From: Aminobacter carboxidus
Lineage (GTDB): Bacteria; Pseudomonadota; Alphaproteobacteria; Rhizobiales; Rhizobiaceae
Assembly (NCBI RefSeq): GCF_014863355.1
Contig: NZ_JACZEP010000007.1
Coordinates: 287,997 to 351,996, forward strand
DNA: 64,000 nucleotides
Reading direction: 5' to 3'
Shown: in pieces, positions 1 to 11,121 of the stretch
Layout of the letters: each line of letters opens with the position of its first letter
How positions within the stretch are numbered: the first letter of the stretch is position 1
Notes under the pieces: generated by a model
Seen by the model: the letters and a program-made list of their open reading frames with translations, nothing else
Database searches by the model: none
Told to the model about the DNA's origin: nothing
Made by a program: the position numbers and the translations under genes

Positions 1-547
1 CCGAACCGGTCGACGCCGCATATGCCGTCTTCGCCGCCTCGATGACCGCCGGCCGCACCGGATTGCCCGTCACCACGACCTTGGCGCTGTTGGCGCCCGC
101 ATTTTCGGGCAGGAAGCCGCCGGCGACCGCATCGACCCTTGCCGCCAGCGCCTTGTTGGCGCGGCCCATGACAGCGTTCTGCTCATGCACCATCGACGGC
201 ACGCCACGGCGCGTCGCGGCATAGAGCGGCGGCAGCGTCGGGTAGCCGCCAAAGCCGATGACGACGGAAGGCTTGACCTTGACGATCACCTGCGAGGCCT
301 GGCGTACGCCGCGCCAGATGCTCCAGAAGGCGCGCAGCAGCGCAACCGGGTTCTTCGAACCGATGGTGGATGAGGAGATCGAATGGATGGCCGTGGCTGG
401 AAACTTGCCGGCGAAACGTTCGGCGCGGTCGTCGGTGGCGAGATGCACCTGCCAGCCGCGTGCCGTCAGCTCATGCGCCAGCGCCTCGGCCGGAAAAAGA
501 TGGCCGCCGGTCCCGCCGGCGGCAAGCATGATAGTTCCCTTGGCCAT
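1..547 (-). CDS. murG: MurG, UDP-GlcNAc transferase (lipid II synthesis), 3' end off the window
   Basis: Transfers GlcNAc from UDP-GlcNAc to lipid I on the inner face of the membrane, making lipid II. 182 codons from the ATG (complement of 545-547) to the window edge show the N-terminal Rossmann domain, with the glycine-rich acceptor-site loop [10 protein letters not shown] at residues 11-20 and [10 protein letters not shown] near residue 99. The C-terminal UDP-GlcNAc-binding domain lies outside the window. The start is one base after the ftsW stop, so the gene is co-transcribed with the dcw cluster. Confidence 0.96.
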   Translation of the reverse strand, partial: MAKGTIMLAAGGTGGHLFPAEALAHELTARGWQVHLATDDRAERFAGKFPATAIHSISSSTIGSKNPVALLRAFWSIWRGVRQASQVIVKVKPSVVIGFGGYPTLPPLYAATRRGVPSMVHEQNAVMGRANKALAARVDAVAGGFLPENAGANSAKVVVTGNPVRPAVIEAAKTAYAASTGS

Positions 548-548
548 G

Positions 549-1703
549 TTATTCGGCCGGAACCGCGTGGCGCGGCATGGCCGAGAAACCGCCCGGCCTG
601 AGTTTTTCCGGCTTCTTGCGCGTCAGTGCCAGCACCATGCCCATCGAAATCGCGATCGCGATCAGCGACGAGCCGCCATAGGAGATGAAGGGCAGCGTCA
701 TGCCCTTGGCCGGCATCAGCTGCAGGTTCACACCCATGTTGATGACCGACTGGAAGCCGAACACGACGACAAGGCCGGCCACGGCGTAGCGGGTAAAATC
801 GTCATGTTCCTTGAGCGCGGTGCGCAGGCCGCGCAGCACGATGAAGGCGAAGATCGCCATGATGGCCAGGCACAGGATGATGCCGAACTCTTCGCCCGCG
901 ACCGAGAAGATGAAGTCGGCGTGGCTATCCGGAATGATGCGCTTCACGACGCCCTCACCCGGTCCGACGCCGAACCAGCCGCCATTGATGATGGCGTCGC
1001 GGCCCATGTCGACCTGGAACGTGTCGCCCTCGCCGGTCATGAAGCGGTCGATGCGGCCGGCAACGTGCGGGAAGATGGTGTAGGCGGCAAACAGGCCACC
1101 CACGGCGGTACAACCGAGCGCGATGATCCAGAACCACGACATGCCGGCCATGAAAAACATCACGCCCCAGGTGCCCAGCACCAGCATCGTCTGGCCAAGG
1201 TCGGGCTGCGCCACGAGCAAAGCAACGACGAGGCCAAGCAGGATCATGGCGAACAGGTTGCCCGGAATTTCGGGCTGGCGGTCATGTTCGGCAAACAGCC
1301 AGGCGCAGATCACGACAAAAGCCGGCTTGAGGAACTCCGACGGCTGGATCGAGACCCCGGCCAGCGACAGCCAGCGCCGCGCGCCCTTGACCTCGACGCC
1401 GATGAACAGCACCGCCACCATCATCACCAGCATGATGCATAGCATCACCAGCGCCGTGCGCCTGATCTGGCGCACTTCGAGGAACGACACAGCGATCATC
1501 ACCGCCAGTGCGGGGATGGTGAAGATGATCTGGCGCGTGGCGAAATGGAAACTGCCGAGGCCAATGCGCTCGGCGACTGCCGGGCTTGCGGCGAATGAAA
1601 GCACGATGCCCAGTCCCATCAGCGACAGGAATGCCGCGAGGAACCAGCGATCGACCGTCCACCACCACAGGGCGACGGGACTTCTGTCGAGACGGCTGGC
1701 CAT
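549..1703 (-). CDS. ftsW: FtsW, septal peptidoglycan glycosyltransferase (SEDS family)
   Basis: Polytopic inner-membrane SEDS protein that polymerises lipid II at the division septum together with FtsI. The 384-residue product has about ten hydrophobic segments. It carries the family signatures QPSEF near residue 120, AQPDLGQ near residue 164 and a C-terminal SYGGSS before the last helix. Its length matches the family. The ATG overlaps the murD stop by one base (TAATG) and its stop lies one base from murG, placing it between murD and murG as in most proteobacteria. FtsW is preferred over RodA because of this dcw location. Confidence 0.97.
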   Translation of the reverse strand: MASRLDRSPVALWWWTVDRWFLAAFLSLMGLGIVLSFAASPAVAERIGLGSFHFATRQIIFTIPALAVMIAVSFLEVRQIRRTALVMLCIMLVMMVAVLFIGVEVKGARRWLSLAGVSIQPSEFLKPAFVVICAWLFAEHDRQPEIPGNLFAMILLGLVVALLVAQPDLGQTMLVLGTWGVMFFMAGMSWFWIIALGCTAVGGLFAAYTIFPHVAGRIDRFMTGEGDTFQVDMGRDAIINGGWFGVGPGEGVVKRIIPDSHADFIFSVAGEEFGIILCLAIMAIFAFIVLRGLRTALKEHDDFTRYAVAGLVVVFGFQSVINMGVNLQLMPAKGMTLPFISYGGSSLIAIAISMGMVLALTRKKPEKLRPGGFSAMPRHAVPAE

Positions 1704-3103
1704 TATCTTGCCCCTCCGATAGCGCTGACGCCATCAATAGCATTCACAGCTTGCCTGAAGGCTTCGCCGCGAATCTCGAAATTCTTGAACTGGTCGAAGC
1801 TGGCGCAGGCCGGCGACAGAAGAACCACGGCTTCGCTCGTATCGTCCCGGGCTGCGTCCTCGGCTGCATGCTCGACCGCTGCGGCCAGCGTGCCCGAAAT
1901 CTCGTAGGGCACAGCCTCGCCCAGGGTGGCGGAGAACGCCGGAGCGGCCTCGCCGATCAGATAGGCCCGGGCGATACGCGGAAACAGGCTGCGCAACGGC
2001 TCGATGCCGCCTTCCTTGGGCAGGCCGCCAGCGATCCAGTAGATACGCGGGAAGCTCGACAGCGCCGGCGCTGCGGCGTCGGCATTGGTCGCCTTGGAAT
2101 CGTTGATGAACAGCACATGCCCCTTGCGGCCGACCTGTTCCATGCGATGGGCAAGGCCGGGGAAGCTTTCGAGTCCGGCCTGAATCTCGCCGAGGTCGAG
2201 CCCGACCTTGAGGCAGGCAGCCACCGCCGCGAGCGCGTTCTGGGCGTTGTGCTGGCCGCGCAGCGAACCGATGCCCTCCAGGAAAGCGATGCGGCTGTAG
2301 CGGCCGTCGATCGCCTCCATCAGGTCGGAGCCGTCGGCGAAATAGCCGTCTGTCAGGGGCAGTCGCTTGGAAATGCGCACCACCTCCTTGCCGACGCGCT
2401 CGAGCCTGTCGGCAATCTGGGCGCAATAGATGTCGTCGACGCCGATGATGGCGGTTTCGCTGCCGGCGACCAGGCGCTCCTTGATCGAAGCGTAGTGCTG
2501 CATGGTGCCGTGACGGTCGAGATGGTCGGGCGTCAGGTTGAGCAGCACGCCGGCGGTCGGGTTGACCGAGGGTGCGAGGTCGATCTGGTAGGACGAGCAC
2601 TCTACGACATAGTGGCGGTCAGGCTGCGGCGCATCGAGCGTCATCACGGCGCGGCCGATATTGCCACCCATCTGTGTGTCGCGCCCCGCCGATTGCAGGA
2701 TATGCGCGGTCAGCGCCGTCGTCGTCGACTTGCCGTTGGTACCGGTGATGGCGATGAACGGTGCCGTCGGCGCGGTTGCGATGCGCTCGCGCGCGAACAG
2801 CTCGATGTCGCCGATGACCTCGACGCCGGCGCCCCGCGCCAGTTCCACCGTCCAGTGCGGCTTTGGGTGCGTCAGCGGCACGCCCGGCGACAGCACGAAG
2901 GACGAGATGCCTGCCCAGTCCGTACCGCGCAGATCCCCCGTCGCGATCCCCTCGCCGGCTGCGCGGGCCACGCTTTCGGGATTGTCATCCCAGGCAAGCA
3001 CGTCCGCCCCGCCTTCCGCGAGTGCACGCGCGGTCGCGATCCCCGAGCCGCCGAGGCCGAAGAGCGCCACTCGCTTTCCCTGAAATGACGTCGCGGGGAT
3101 CAT
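1703..3103 (-). CDS. murD: MurD, UDP-MurNAc-L-alanine:D-glutamate ligase
   Basis: Cytoplasmic ATP-dependent ligase adding D-Glu to UDP-MurNAc-L-Ala. The 466-residue protein has an N-terminal UDP-binding Rossmann domain (FGLGGSG, residues 15-21), the Mur ligase ATP loop GTNGKST at 121-127, and a C-terminal ligase domain with the conserved lysine/serine region around [12 protein letters not shown]. Eight bases separate its start from the mraY stop, and its stop overlaps the ftsW start. The order mraY-murD-ftsW is canonical. Confidence 0.97.
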   Translation of the reverse strand: MIPATSFQGKRVALFGLGGSGIATARALAEGGADVLAWDDNPESVARAAGEGIATGDLRGTDWAGISSFVLSPGVPLTHPKPHWTVELARGAGVEVIGDIELFARERIATAPTAPFIAITGTNGKSTTTALTAHILQSAGRDTQMGGNIGRAVMTLDAPQPDRHYVVECSSYQIDLAPSVNPTAGVLLNLTPDHLDRHGTMQHYASIKERLVAGSETAIIGVDDIYCAQIADRLERVGKEVVRISKRLPLTDGYFADGSDLMEAIDGRYSRIAFLEGIGSLRGQHNAQNALAAVAACLKVGLDLGEIQAGLESFPGLAHRMEQVGRKGHVLFINDSKATNADAAAPALSSFPRIYWIAGGLPKEGGIEPLRSLFPRIARAYLIGEAAPAFSATLGEAVPYEISGTLAAAVEHAAEDAARDDTSEAVVLLSPACASFDQFKNFEIRGEAFRQAVNAIDGVSAIGGAR

Positions 3104-3110
3104 CGAGGCC

Positions 3111-4193
3111 TCAGCGCAGCTTGAGGGTGGAAAGACCGATCAGCGCCAGGATAACGGCGATGATCCAGAAGCGTATGACGACCTGGCTCTCGGTCCAGCC
3201 AAGCTTTTCGAAATGGTGGTGGATCGGGGCCATCAGGAATACCCGCTTGCCGGTCATCTTGAAGAAACCGACCTGGATGATGACCGACAGGGCCTCCATG
3301 ACGAACAAGCCGCCGACGATGGCCATGACGATCTCGTGCTTGGTGGCGACAGCGACAGTGCCGATCAGACCGCCGAGCGCCAGCGACCCGGTGTCGCCCA
3401 TGAAGATGGCGGCGGGCGGTGCATTGAACCACAGGAAGCCGAGACCAGCACCAATGACGGCGCCCAGGATGACCGCGAGTTCGCCGGTGCCGGGCACGAA
3501 GTGGATCTGCAGGTATTCGGCGAAGACCGCGTTACCCGAGAGATAGGCGATAACGCCGAAGGAAGCGGCGGCGATCATGATCGGCACGATCGCCAGACCG
3601 TCTAGACCGTCGGTCAGGTTCACCGCATTGCCGGCGCCGACGATGACGAAGCAGGCGAAGGGAATGAAGAACCAGCCCAGATTGAGCAGGAAATCCTTGA
3701 TGAAGGGGAAGGTCAGCGACGACGAGAACGGTGCCTGGCCATTGCGCATGATGATCCACGCGGCAATGCCGGCGATCACGAACTCGATGCCGAGGCGCGC
3801 CTTGCCGGACAGGCCGAGATGCGACTGCTTGGTAACCTTGAGATAGTCGTCATAAAAGCCGATGGCGCCGAAGCCGAGTGTGACGAACAGCACCACCCAG
3901 ACATAGACAGAGGTGATGTTGGCCCACAACAGCGTCGAACCGACGATACCGCACAGGATCATCAGCCCGCCCATGGTCGGCGTGCCGGCCTTCTTGAAAT
4001 GGGTCTGCGGACCATCTGCGCGGATCGGCTGGCCTTTGCCTTGCCTGAGGCGCAGGGCGTTGATGATCGCCGGCCCGAAGATGAAGACGATCAGCGCCGA
4101 GGTGATCAGCGCGCCGCCGGTGCGGAAGGTGATGTAGCGGAAGACGTTGAAGAACGACACCTTGTCCGCAAAGTCGACAAGCAAAGTTAGCAT
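3111..4193 (-). CDS. mraY: MraY, phospho-MurNAc-pentapeptide translocase
   Basis: Integral membrane enzyme that transfers phospho-MurNAc-pentapeptide to undecaprenyl phosphate to form lipid I. The 360-residue protein has about ten transmembrane segments. Catalytic-site signatures are FYDDYLK in the first cytoplasmic loop, [10 protein letters not shown], and [12 protein letters not shown]; the aspartates in these loops bind Mg2+. A His-rich loop IHHHFEKLG near the C-terminus is also typical. Located between murF and murD, as expected. Confidence 0.97.
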   Translation of the reverse strand: MLTLLVDFADKVSFFNVFRYITFRTGGALITSALIVFIFGPAIINALRLRQGKGQPIRADGPQTHFKKAGTPTMGGLMILCGIVGSTLLWANITSVYVWVVLFVTLGFGAIGFYDDYLKVTKQSHLGLSGKARLGIEFVIAGIAAWIIMRNGQAPFSSSLTFPFIKDFLLNLGWFFIPFACFVIVGAGNAVNLTDGLDGLAIVPIMIAAASFGVIAYLSGNAVFAEYLQIHFVPGTGELAVILGAVIGAGLGFLWFNAPPAAIFMGDTGSLALGGLIGTVAVATKHEIVMAIVGGLFVMEALSVIIQVGFFKMTGKRVFLMAPIHHHFEKLGWTESQVVIRFWIIAVILALIGLSTLKLR

Positions 4194-4217
4194 GCGTATC
4201 GGTCCCCCGAGACCTCG

Positions 4218-5651
4218 TCAGGTCGGTGTGGTGTTGCCGGCCTGTGCCGGGAATGTCTTGATGAGTGCTTCAACCAGCCTGTTGAAGCCAATGCCTTTCG
4301 ACGACTTGATCATGACCGCGTCGCCGGGCTGCAGCGTTGTCAGCAGCACGGATTTCAGTTCCTCGACACCGCTGCGATATTCGGCCCTGAACCCCTCGGG
4401 CAGCGTATCGGCAAGTGCTTTCATCTCCGGCCCGGCCATCAGCACCATGTCGGTCCTGGTGGAGCCGATCAGCTCGGCAAGTGCCTGATGCAGCTTGGCC
4501 GAATGGCTGCCGAGCTCGAGCATGTCGCCAAGCACGGCGATGCGTCGGCCGGCACCATGGATTGGCGTGGCGTCGAGCAACTCGATCGCCGCCTTCATCG
4601 ACGCGGGATTGGCGTTGTAGCTCTCGTCGATCAGCGTGATCGGCCCGTTCGGCAGCTGCAGGATATGCCGCTGGCCGCGTCCGCTCTCGGCGGTCATCGA
4701 GGCGAGCGCGGTGGCAACTGTTGGTACGTCGGCGCCGCAGAGATGGGCCGCACCCAGCACGGCAAGCGCATTCTGGACGATATGGCGTCCGGGCGCGCCG
4801 ATGCGGGCGGGTACGTCGCGACCGCCGATGCGCGCCACGATCATCGAGTGATCGGCTTCCAGCGTGCATTTCAGCAGGCGGAAGTTGGCGCGGGCGTTTT
4901 CGCCATAGCTCATGACATTGTCGATTCCGGCAGCGCGGGCGAACTTTTCCAGAAGCTTGAAGCGGCCGTCGTCGCGGTTGAGCAGCACGGCACCGCCGGG
5001 CTCGACGCCTTCGAATATCTCGGCCTTGGCCTTGGCGATCTCGTCGAGATTGCGGAAGAAGCCGAGATGGGCAGCTGCGATCAGGGTGACGATGGCGATG
5101 TGCGGGCGCACCATGCGCACCAGCGGGCTGATCTCGCCGGGATGGTTCATGCCGATCTCAAAGACCGCGTAGTCGCAATCCTCGGGCATGCGGGCGAGCG
5201 TCAGCGGCACGCCCCAGTGATTGTTGAACGATGCGGCCGAGGCATGCACCTTGCCGACGGACGACAACGCATGGCGCAGCGCTTCCTTCGTCGAGGTCTT
5301 GCCGACCGAACCGGTGACCGCGACAATCCGGGCCCGCGAACGGGCCCGCGCCGCGATGCCGACCTTTTCGAGTGCTGCGAGCACGTCGGGCACGACGATC
5401 ATCGGCGCCGTCAGCCGGCCGAGCGCCGGCAACTTGCCTTCGGCGACGACAAGCAGCCCAGCACCCGCCTTGATCGCGGCGGTGGCGAAGTCGTGGCCGT
5501 CCATCGCATCGCCCTTGATGGCGAAAAAGGCTTCGCCTGGCTTCAGGCTGCGGCTGTCGATGGAAATGCCAGTGATGCCTTCGGGCATCTGACCGAGTGG
5601 GCGGCCACCTGTTGCCTCAACGAGCGCGCCGGAGGTCCACAAAAGGCTCAT
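4218..5651 (-). CDS. murF: MurF, UDP-MurNAc-tripeptide:D-Ala-D-Ala ligase
   Basis: Adds D-Ala-D-Ala to UDP-MurNAc-tripeptide, the last cytoplasmic step before MraY. The 477-residue protein has the Mur ligase three-domain plan, with the ATP loop TGSVGKTS at residues 113-120, the segment [11 protein letters not shown] in the central domain and [11 protein letters not shown] before the C-terminal domain. It overlaps the murE stop by four bases (ATGA), indicating translational coupling. Confidence 0.97.
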   Translation of the reverse strand: MSLLWTSGALVEATGGRPLGQMPEGITGISIDSRSLKPGEAFFAIKGDAMDGHDFATAAIKAGAGLLVVAEGKLPALGRLTAPMIVVPDVLAALEKVGIAARARSRARIVAVTGSVGKTSTKEALRHALSSVGKVHASAASFNNHWGVPLTLARMPEDCDYAVFEIGMNHPGEISPLVRMVRPHIAIVTLIAAAHLGFFRNLDEIAKAKAEIFEGVEPGGAVLLNRDDGRFKLLEKFARAAGIDNVMSYGENARANFRLLKCTLEADHSMIVARIGGRDVPARIGAPGRHIVQNALAVLGAAHLCGADVPTVATALASMTAESGRGQRHILQLPNGPITLIDESYNANPASMKAAIELLDATPIHGAGRRIAVLGDMLELGSHSAKLHQALAELIGSTRTDMVLMAGPEMKALADTLPEGFRAEYRSGVEELKSVLLTTLQPGDAVMIKSSKGIGFNRLVEALIKTFPAQAGNTTPT

Positions 5652-7102
5652 GCCGCAGCTCCGGCAAGTGCCTTGCGGACTTCCTCATGGTCCGAGAAAT
5701 GCAGCGTCTCGGAGCCGATGGTCTGGCCTTCCTCGTGGCCCTTGCCGGCCACGATCAGCGTGTCGCCGGCATGCAGCATACCAACGGCGTCGTGGATCGC
5801 CTGGCGGCGGTCGGCGATCTCTATGGCGCCCGGTGCTGCTTCCATGATCGCCGCGCGGATGCTGGCTGGTACTTCGGAACGGGGATTGTCGTCGGTGACG
5901 ATGGTGACATCCGCAAGCCGCGTTGCGATCTCGCCCATGATCGGACGCTTGCCGCGGTCGCGGTCGCCGCCGCAGCCGAACACGACGACGACGCGGCCGG
6001 TGGTGAACGGCCGCACTGCAGCGAGTACGTTTTCAAGCGCGTCCGGCTTGTGGGCGTAATCGACGTAGACGGGCGCACCATTCGTCGTGGTGCCAACCAG
6101 GTCGAGGCGGCCCGGCGCGCCTTCAAGATGTTCAAGTGCGACCAAAGCCTTGGCGACGTCGGTGCCGGTGGCAATGGCAAGGCCGGCGGCAACGAGCGAA
6201 TTGGACACCTGGAAGTCGCCAGCAAGCGGCAGGTCGATCTCGTAGATGGTGCCACCGCATTCGATTTCGGCACGCTGGCGGTGGCGTTCGTGCTCGACGC
6301 GCTTGAGCGCGAGGAACCGGCCGTTGCGGCCTACGGTCAAGACGTCGAGGCCGGCGGCACGCGCTGCCTTGACGGTGGGCTCGGACCAAAGATCGTCGGC
6401 GAAGACGATGGCCGGCGCGCCCTTGGGCAAAAGCGTGTCGAACAGGCGCAGCTTGGCGCGGTGATAATCCTCGACCGTCGGATGGTAATCCATGTGGTCG
6501 CGGCCAAGATTGGTGAAGCCCGCAGCTGCGAGGTGCACGCCGTCGAGGCGACGCTGGTCGAGCCCGTGGCTGGACGCCTCCATCGAGGCATGAGTCACGC
6601 CGCTGTCGGCGAGTTCGGCGAGCAGCTGGTGCAGCGCCACCGGATCGGGCGTGGTCAGCTGGCCATACTCGACGCGCCCAGGGGCTACGACACCTGTGGT
6701 GCCGATGCTGGCCGCGGCAAAGCCGGCATGCTTCCATATCTGGCGGGTGAAGGCGGCGACCGAGGTCTTGCCACTGGTGCCGGTGACCGCGACCATCGTT
6801 TCAGGCTGACGGCCGTAGAATTTGGCCGCAGAAAGCGCCAATGCCAGGCGCGGATCGTCGACCGGGATGACCGGAATGCCGGCCGAGGCCAGATCGGCGC
6901 CCTTGGCCGCGACAACAGCGACCGCGCCGCGCTTGGCCGCGTCGCCGGCGTAGGCCGCGCCATCGGCCTTGCTTCCTGAGACGGCGAAGAACAGCGTTCC
7001 CGGCGTCACCTGACGCGAATCCGACGAAACTCCACTCACCTCGACATCTCTGGGAACAACCCCATCGACGGGCAGGATACCGGCAAGGTCTATCAGTTTC
7101 AT
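5648..7102 (-). CDS. murE: MurE, UDP-MurNAc-dipeptide:meso-diaminopimelate ligase
   Basis: Adds meso-diaminopimelate to UDP-MurNAc-L-Ala-D-Glu. The 484-residue product contains the ATP loop TGTSGKTS at residues 107-114. The DNPR motif (in TDDNPRSE) distinguishes meso-DAP from lysine ligases. I start it at the ATG complementary to 7100-7102 (MKLIDLAG), which matches homologues. A start 81 bases further upstream is open but would overlap ftsI and adds an unconserved 27-residue tail. The ribosome site before 7102 is weak (CGGAAC). Confidence 0.95.
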   Translation of the reverse strand: MKLIDLAGILPVDGVVPRDVEVSGVSSDSRQVTPGTLFFAVSGSKADGAAYAGDAAKRGAVAVVAAKGADLASAGIPVIPVDDPRLALALSAAKFYGRQPETMVAVTGTSGKTSVAAFTRQIWKHAGFAAASIGTTGVVAPGRVEYGQLTTPDPVALHQLLAELADSGVTHASMEASSHGLDQRRLDGVHLAAAGFTNLGRDHMDYHPTVEDYHRAKLRLFDTLLPKGAPAIVFADDLWSEPTVKAARAAGLDVLTVGRNGRFLALKRVEHERHRQRAEIECGGTIYEIDLPLAGDFQVSNSLVAAGLAIATGTDVAKALVALEHLEGAPGRLDLVGTTTNGAPVYVDYAHKPDALENVLAAVRPFTTGRVVVVFGCGGDRDRGKRPIMGEIATRLADVTIVTDDNPRSEVPASIRAAIMEAAPGAIEIADRRQAIHDAVGMLHAGDTLIVAGKGHEEGQTIGSETLHFSDHEEVRKALAGAAA

Positions 7103-7154
7103 CGAGTTCCGTTCGCTACATACAAAGCGGCGCGCCGCCGGCGCGCCTGCAGAA

Positions 7155-8873
7155 TCAGGGATAAGAAGCCAGAGTTGCACCACCTTCTTGGCCGAATTCT
7201 GGCTTCACGCCAAGCAGAGAGGCCGAACGGCGGATAATGTTGGCGACCATGGGGGCCGCATTGAAGCCGGCCGTTGCGCCCACGCCCGGATGTTCGCGCT
7301 TGGGTTCGTCGACGATGGTCAACACGACGTATTTCGGATTGTCCATCGGAAATGCCGCGAGAAAGGCGTTGAAACGGACGTCGGAGGAATAGCGGCCGTT
7401 GACGACCTTTTCGGCGGTGCCGGTCTTGCCACCGACGCGGTAACCCTCGACCTGCGCCCGTGCGCCCGAACCGCCCGACCCCTTGGTCGCGTTGAGCTTG
7501 TAGAGGTACTTCATCTCCTCGCTGGTCTGCGGCTTGATGACCTGCGTCGCAAGCGCATCGGCTTCAGCTTCGGTACGCGTCAGGAACGTCGGCGGTATCA
7601 GCTTGCCGCCATTCATCAGGGCGGCGGCGCCAACCGCTGTCTGCAACGGCGTCGTCGACATGCCGTGACCGAAGGAGATCGTGATCGAATGCACCTTCTT
7701 CCAGACCTTTGGCTCGGTCGGACGGGCTACCTCGGGCAGCTCCGTCTGCATGCGATCGAGCAGGCCCATGCGCTTCAGGAACTCGCGGTGGCCTTCGATG
7801 CCGACGACGTCGGCTTCACGCGCCGAACCGATGTTGGACGAATAGATGAACACCTCGGGCACCGTCAGCACCCTGCCCTTGCCGTGGAAGTCGCGGATGG
7901 TCTGGCGTCCGATGGTGATGGGCCGGCGGGCGTCGAAGGTGCTGTCCATCGTTACCTTGCCGGAATCGAGCGCCATCGCGGTGGTGAAGCTCTTGATCGT
8001 CGAACCCATCTCGAACAGGCCGGCCGACATGCGATTCAGGCGATCCTTGTCCTGGGCATTGAACGGGTTGTTGGGGTCGAAATCCGGCACCGAGCCCATG
8101 GCCAGCACTTCGCCTGTCTTGACGTCGAGCACGACGGCTCCGGCGGCGATCGCCTTGTACTTCTCCAGCGCGGAGACGAGCTCGTCGCGCACGATGTGCT
8201 GGACGCGCAGGTCGATGGAAAGCTTGACCGGCTTGAGGTCCTTGGCGATCGCCAGGCCAGACGCCTGCAGGTCGGCGAGACCCTGGTCGTCGATGTACTT
8301 CTCGAGGCCGGAAATGCCCTTGTTGTCGATGTTGGTCAGGCCAACGATGTGCGAGGCCGTCTCGCCGCCGGGATAGAAGCGGCGTTTTTCAGTGCGGAAG
8401 CCGATGCCTGGAATGCCGAGCTGCATGATCTCGGCTTGCTGCTTGGGCGTCAGCTGGCGTTTCAGCCAGACGAAACCGGTGCCGCTCTTGAGTTTGAGAT
8501 AGGTTTGCTCGACCTCGAGGTCGGGCAGAACGGTCGACAGCTTCTCGATCGCCTCGTCGGCATCGACGATGCGGCGCGGCTCGGCAAACAGCGATGCGGT
8601 CTTGATGTCGGTGGCGAGCACTTCGCCATTGCGGTCGACGATGTCGGGGCGCGAGGCGGTGACGCGCGATTCCGGTCCCGACGACGTCTCGGGGTCCTGC
8701 ATGCCGAGATAAACAAGGCGTCCGGCAATTGTGGCATAGATGCCGAAGAACACAGCCATGGTCATGACGACGCGGTTGCGCGTGCGTCCGCCCGTCGCCT
8801 TGCGCGCGCTGTCGACGACGATCGAGGCCTTGCCTTCGCCCTTGCCGCGCTTCCTGCCAAGCAAGCCGATCAT
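7155..8873 (-). CDS. ftsI: FtsI (PBP3), septal peptidoglycan transpeptidase
   Basis: Membrane-anchored class B penicillin-binding protein that crosslinks septal peptidoglycan. The 572-residue protein has a short basic cytoplasmic tail, one transmembrane segment at about 34-55, a dimerisation domain (70-225) and a transpeptidase domain. Its active-site motifs are intact: STIK at 291-294, SSN at 345-347 and KTGT at 483-486. The start overlaps ftsL by four bases. It ends 52 bases before the chosen murE start. Confidence 0.96.
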   Translation of the reverse strand: MIGLLGRKRGKGEGKASIVVDSARKATGGRTRNRVVMTMAVFFGIYATIAGRLVYLGMQDPETSSGPESRVTASRPDIVDRNGEVLATDIKTASLFAEPRRIVDADEAIEKLSTVLPDLEVEQTYLKLKSGTGFVWLKRQLTPKQQAEIMQLGIPGIGFRTEKRRFYPGGETASHIVGLTNIDNKGISGLEKYIDDQGLADLQASGLAIAKDLKPVKLSIDLRVQHIVRDELVSALEKYKAIAAGAVVLDVKTGEVLAMGSVPDFDPNNPFNAQDKDRLNRMSAGLFEMGSTIKSFTTAMALDSGKVTMDSTFDARRPITIGRQTIRDFHGKGRVLTVPEVFIYSSNIGSAREADVVGIEGHREFLKRMGLLDRMQTELPEVARPTEPKVWKKVHSITISFGHGMSTTPLQTAVGAAALMNGGKLIPPTFLTRTEAEADALATQVIKPQTSEEMKYLYKLNATKGSGGSGARAQVEGYRVGGKTGTAEKVVNGRYSSDVRFNAFLAAFPMDNPKYVVLTIVDEPKREHPGVGATAGFNAAPMVANIIRRSASLLGVKPEFGQEGGATLASYP

Positions 8874-9244
8874 CGGGCAATCCCTCCGGTCACGGTCTGG
8901 TCGGGTACGGCTTCGGCAACGCCGCCGAAACGCTCCGCTGTGATGTCTTCAATGGTCAGGGGCCGGACCGGCAGGTCGTTGAGACCAACGATCTGGCGCG
9001 CATCCACCGGCTGGAGCTTGAGCTCGGTCTCGTAGACCTGCGACAGCTTCTGCAGGCGCGAAGGCTGGGTAAGCAGGCTCCAGTCGGCCTTCAGCAAGTC
9101 GATCGTGTCTTCCTCGAAACGGATCTGCGCCTCGATCTTATTGACGGCCTTGAGCTGGTTCTCGGCCTCGTCCTTGGTCTTGTAGGTGAAGGCCGCAGCG
9201 CCAACCATGACGGCGATCAGCACGATGTCACTGGTGCGGAACAT
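8870..9244 (-). CDS. ftsL: FtsL-like bitopic cell division protein
   Basis: A 124-residue protein with one N-terminal transmembrane segment (about residues 4-21) followed by a coiled-coil-like stretch rich in Glu, Lys and Leu, the architecture of FtsL, which scaffolds FtsQB and FtsWI in the periplasm. FtsL sequences diverge strongly, so the call rests on topology, size and position between rsmH and ftsI. The stop overlaps the ftsI start (ATGA), and it begins three bases after the rsmH stop. Confidence 0.85.
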   Translation of the reverse strand: MFRTSDIVLIAVMVGAAAFTYKTKDEAENQLKAVNKIEAQIRFEEDTIDLLKADWSLLTQPSRLQKLSQVYETELKLQPVDARQIVGLNDLPVRPLTIEDITAERFGGVAEAVPDQTVTGGIAR

Positions 9245-9247
9245 GGC

Positions 9248-10264
9248 TCACCTTTCTCCCGATTGACCGACGTCGGGAAGCTTCGGAAGTCCGAAAATGG
9301 AAAAGTCTTTGGCACGCGGCACGGCTGCGGTGCGAACTGCGGCGCGCAGCTTGGCCGAACGTGAACGCGGATTGATCGCCGTCTCGGCGTCGCTCGGACC
9401 GACCGCACCGCCGGCCTTGTCGAAGGTCGTGACGATGGTTTCGAGCTCCGGCATGTAGCGCGAACGCGATGGGCTGGACGAACGATCGGTGATGAAGCGC
9501 TTGACGATGCGGTCTTCGAGCGAGTGGAAGGTGACGACGACCAGCCGCCCGCCGGGCTTGAGCGCGCGTTCGGCGGCGAATAGCGCGCGCGCCAATTCGC
9601 CGAGTTCGTCGTTGACATAGATGCGCAGCGCCTGGAACACGCGCGTCGCCGGATGGATCTTATCCTTCGGCGCCCGTCCGACATGGGTTTCAATGGCGTC
9701 GGCCAGATCGAGTGTGCGCTCGAACGGCTTCCTTTCGCGACGGCTTTCGATCATCCGGGCAATACGCCCGGCATGCCGCTCCTCACCGAGGAAGCCGAAG
9801 ATGCGTGCGAGATCGCCGGCCTTGAAGCGATTGACCACGTCTGCGGCACTGGCACCGGCCTGGGCCATGCGCATGTCGAGCGGACCGTCGGCGCGGAACG
9901 AGAAGCCGCGCTGCGCCTGGTCGAGCTGCATCGAGGACACACCGATGTCGAGCACCACGCCGTCGACAAGCTCGACATGCTCGTCGAGGCTGGAGAACGG
10001 TGCCTGGACGAGGCGGAGCTTGCCGTTCGATCGCGCTTCGAGTTCGCGCCCGGCAGCAATGGCGTCGGGATCGCGATCGATCGCCACGACCGAAGCGCCC
10101 GTCGCCAGGATGGCCTTGGTGTAGCCGCCGGCCCCGAACGTGCCGTCAACGACAACGTCGTCCGGCTGCGGGTGCAGCGCCTTCAAGACTTCGGCGAGGA
10201 GGACCGGAATGTGGCGGGCCGGTCCGCCGACAGCAAGATGGTCATCGCCGTGGCCAGCCGTCAT
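9248..10264 (-). CDS. rsmH: RsmH (MraW), 16S rRNA m4C1402 methyltransferase
   Basis: SAM-dependent methyltransferase that modifies N4 of C1402 in 16S rRNA. The 338-residue product begins [14 protein letters not shown], has [11 protein letters not shown] near residue 18, the SAM loop [13 protein letters not shown], an acidic AIDRDPDA segment, and [15 protein letters not shown] near the C-terminal part. The frame stays open 648 bases upstream through mraZ, but homology starts at the ATG complementary to 10262-10264, which overlaps the mraZ stop by four bases. Confidence 0.96.
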   Translation of the reverse strand: MTAGHGDDHLAVGGPARHIPVLLAEVLKALHPQPDDVVVDGTFGAGGYTKAILATGASVVAIDRDPDAIAAGRELEARSNGKLRLVQAPFSSLDEHVELVDGVVLDIGVSSMQLDQAQRGFSFRADGPLDMRMAQAGASAADVVNRFKAGDLARIFGFLGEERHAGRIARMIESRRERKPFERTLDLADAIETHVGRAPKDKIHPATRVFQALRIYVNDELGELARALFAAERALKPGGRLVVVTFHSLEDRIVKRFITDRSSSPSRSRYMPELETIVTTFDKAGGAVGPSDAETAINPRSRSAKLRAAVRTAAVPRAKDFSIFGLPKLPDVGQSGER

Positions 10265-10719
10265 TCCGGTCGCTCCCCAGGCTTCGTCCCCTGCCGAAGC
10301 TTCAGCAGCCGGGCACGCACGTCCGCGCCATGGCTGCGCAGCCGCTCCGGCTCCCACATCTGAAAAAACTGTCCCCGCCCGACAAAGGCCACGTCCGTAG
10401 TGATGCCGGTATGCTCGCGCAGGAAATCCGAAACAGAAATGCGTCCGTCCTGATCGAGCTTCAGGAAAGTGCTGTCGCCATGGATGAAAAAGGACATGTC
10501 GTCCGCCGTCTGCAGGAACGGATCTTCTTGGGCGATGCGCTGCTCGTAGCGGTCGAGCAGGTCGAGCCCGCCGACATCCAGCGCCGGCACGTCGAGCGCC
10601 CGCAGCGCGTAGAGCTCGGCATAACCGCGCTTCTGCAATACGGCACGGAAATGCGCCGGAACGGAGACCCGTCCCTTCGCATCGATCCTGTTCACCGCAT
10701 TTGACAGAAACCGATCCAT
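10261..10719 (-). CDS. mraZ: MraZ, transcriptional regulator of the dcw cluster
   Basis: DNA-binding protein of the SpoVT-AbrB fold that, where studied, represses its own dcw promoter. The 152-residue sequence has two AbrB-like repeats: [20 protein letters not shown] at residues 7-26, and a second around [16 protein letters not shown]. It is the first gene of the cluster. The ribosome site is poor. See the repeats at 10902-10936 for a candidate operator. Confidence 0.95.
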   Translation of the reverse strand: MDRFLSNAVNRIDAKGRVSVPAHFRAVLQKRGYAELYALRALDVPALDVGGLDLLDRYEQRIAQEDPFLQTADDMSFFIHGDSTFLKLDQDGRISVSDFLREHTGITTDVAFVGRGQFFQMWEPERLRSHGADVRARLLKLRQGTKPGERPE

Positions 10720-10901
10720 CGACTGATCCGGCCACTTCCGCGGCCGCGCCCCTCATTGTCATGCCGTCCGTGCCCCGATGGCCCGGCTCAATCCCAAAAT
10801 GCCTCCGTCGCAGGGCAAATGCGCTCCGACCTGCAGCCGCCGCGACTGCCGGATCGGCGAACGCCTTACCCTTTACTGGAACGAAATCATGGTTACCGAT
10901 T

Positions 10902-10936
10902 TGGGATAACATGGGGTGATATGGGCGTCAACGGGA
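10902..10936. promoter_or_regulatory. 10-bp-spaced TGGGN repeats upstream of mraZ (candidate MraZ operator)
   Basis: On the plus strand TGGGA (10902), TGGGG (10912), TGGGC (10922) and CGGGA (10932) recur at exact 10-base steps, with an off-phase TGGGT at 10939. In E. coli MraZ binds three TGGGN repeats separated by five bases upstream of mraZ, the same spacing. Here the boxes lie 183-217 bases upstream of mraZ and read TGGG on the strand opposite to mraZ transcription, so the assignment is an inference. The surrounding gap 10720-11121 shows no other feature I can support. Confidence 0.5.
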
Positions 10937-11121
10937 ACTGGGTACACTTGGCGACCACAACGGCCCTTTCGGACCCTTTCGCGGCTTCCCGATTTTTATG
11001 ATCCCTTAAGGCTAACGAAGTCTTACGTGGCCCAATGCAGCGGCCGCTTTCCGTCTTGCCGCGCAAGGGCCTAGCCCCTAGCGTTGACGTGCCGTGTGCA
11101 TGCCAGGGAGAACCGCAGACC

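Noticed and set aside
258..1442. A 394-codon open frame on the plus strand
   Set aside because: It is antisense to ftsW/murG, with Arg/His/Asp-rich translation typical of GC-rich shadow frames. The same applies to the long plus-strand frames at 1586-3088, 4488-6059, 5597-6979 and 7188-9035.
10265..10912. Upstream extension of rsmH giving a 554-residue protein
   Set aside because: The added part overlaps mraZ in another frame and has no homology; the ATGA overlap at 10261-10264 fixes the start.
10944..11121. A SAM-II riboswitch before the Cys/Met PLP enzyme
   Set aside because: The expected conserved pseudoknot sequences are not visible.
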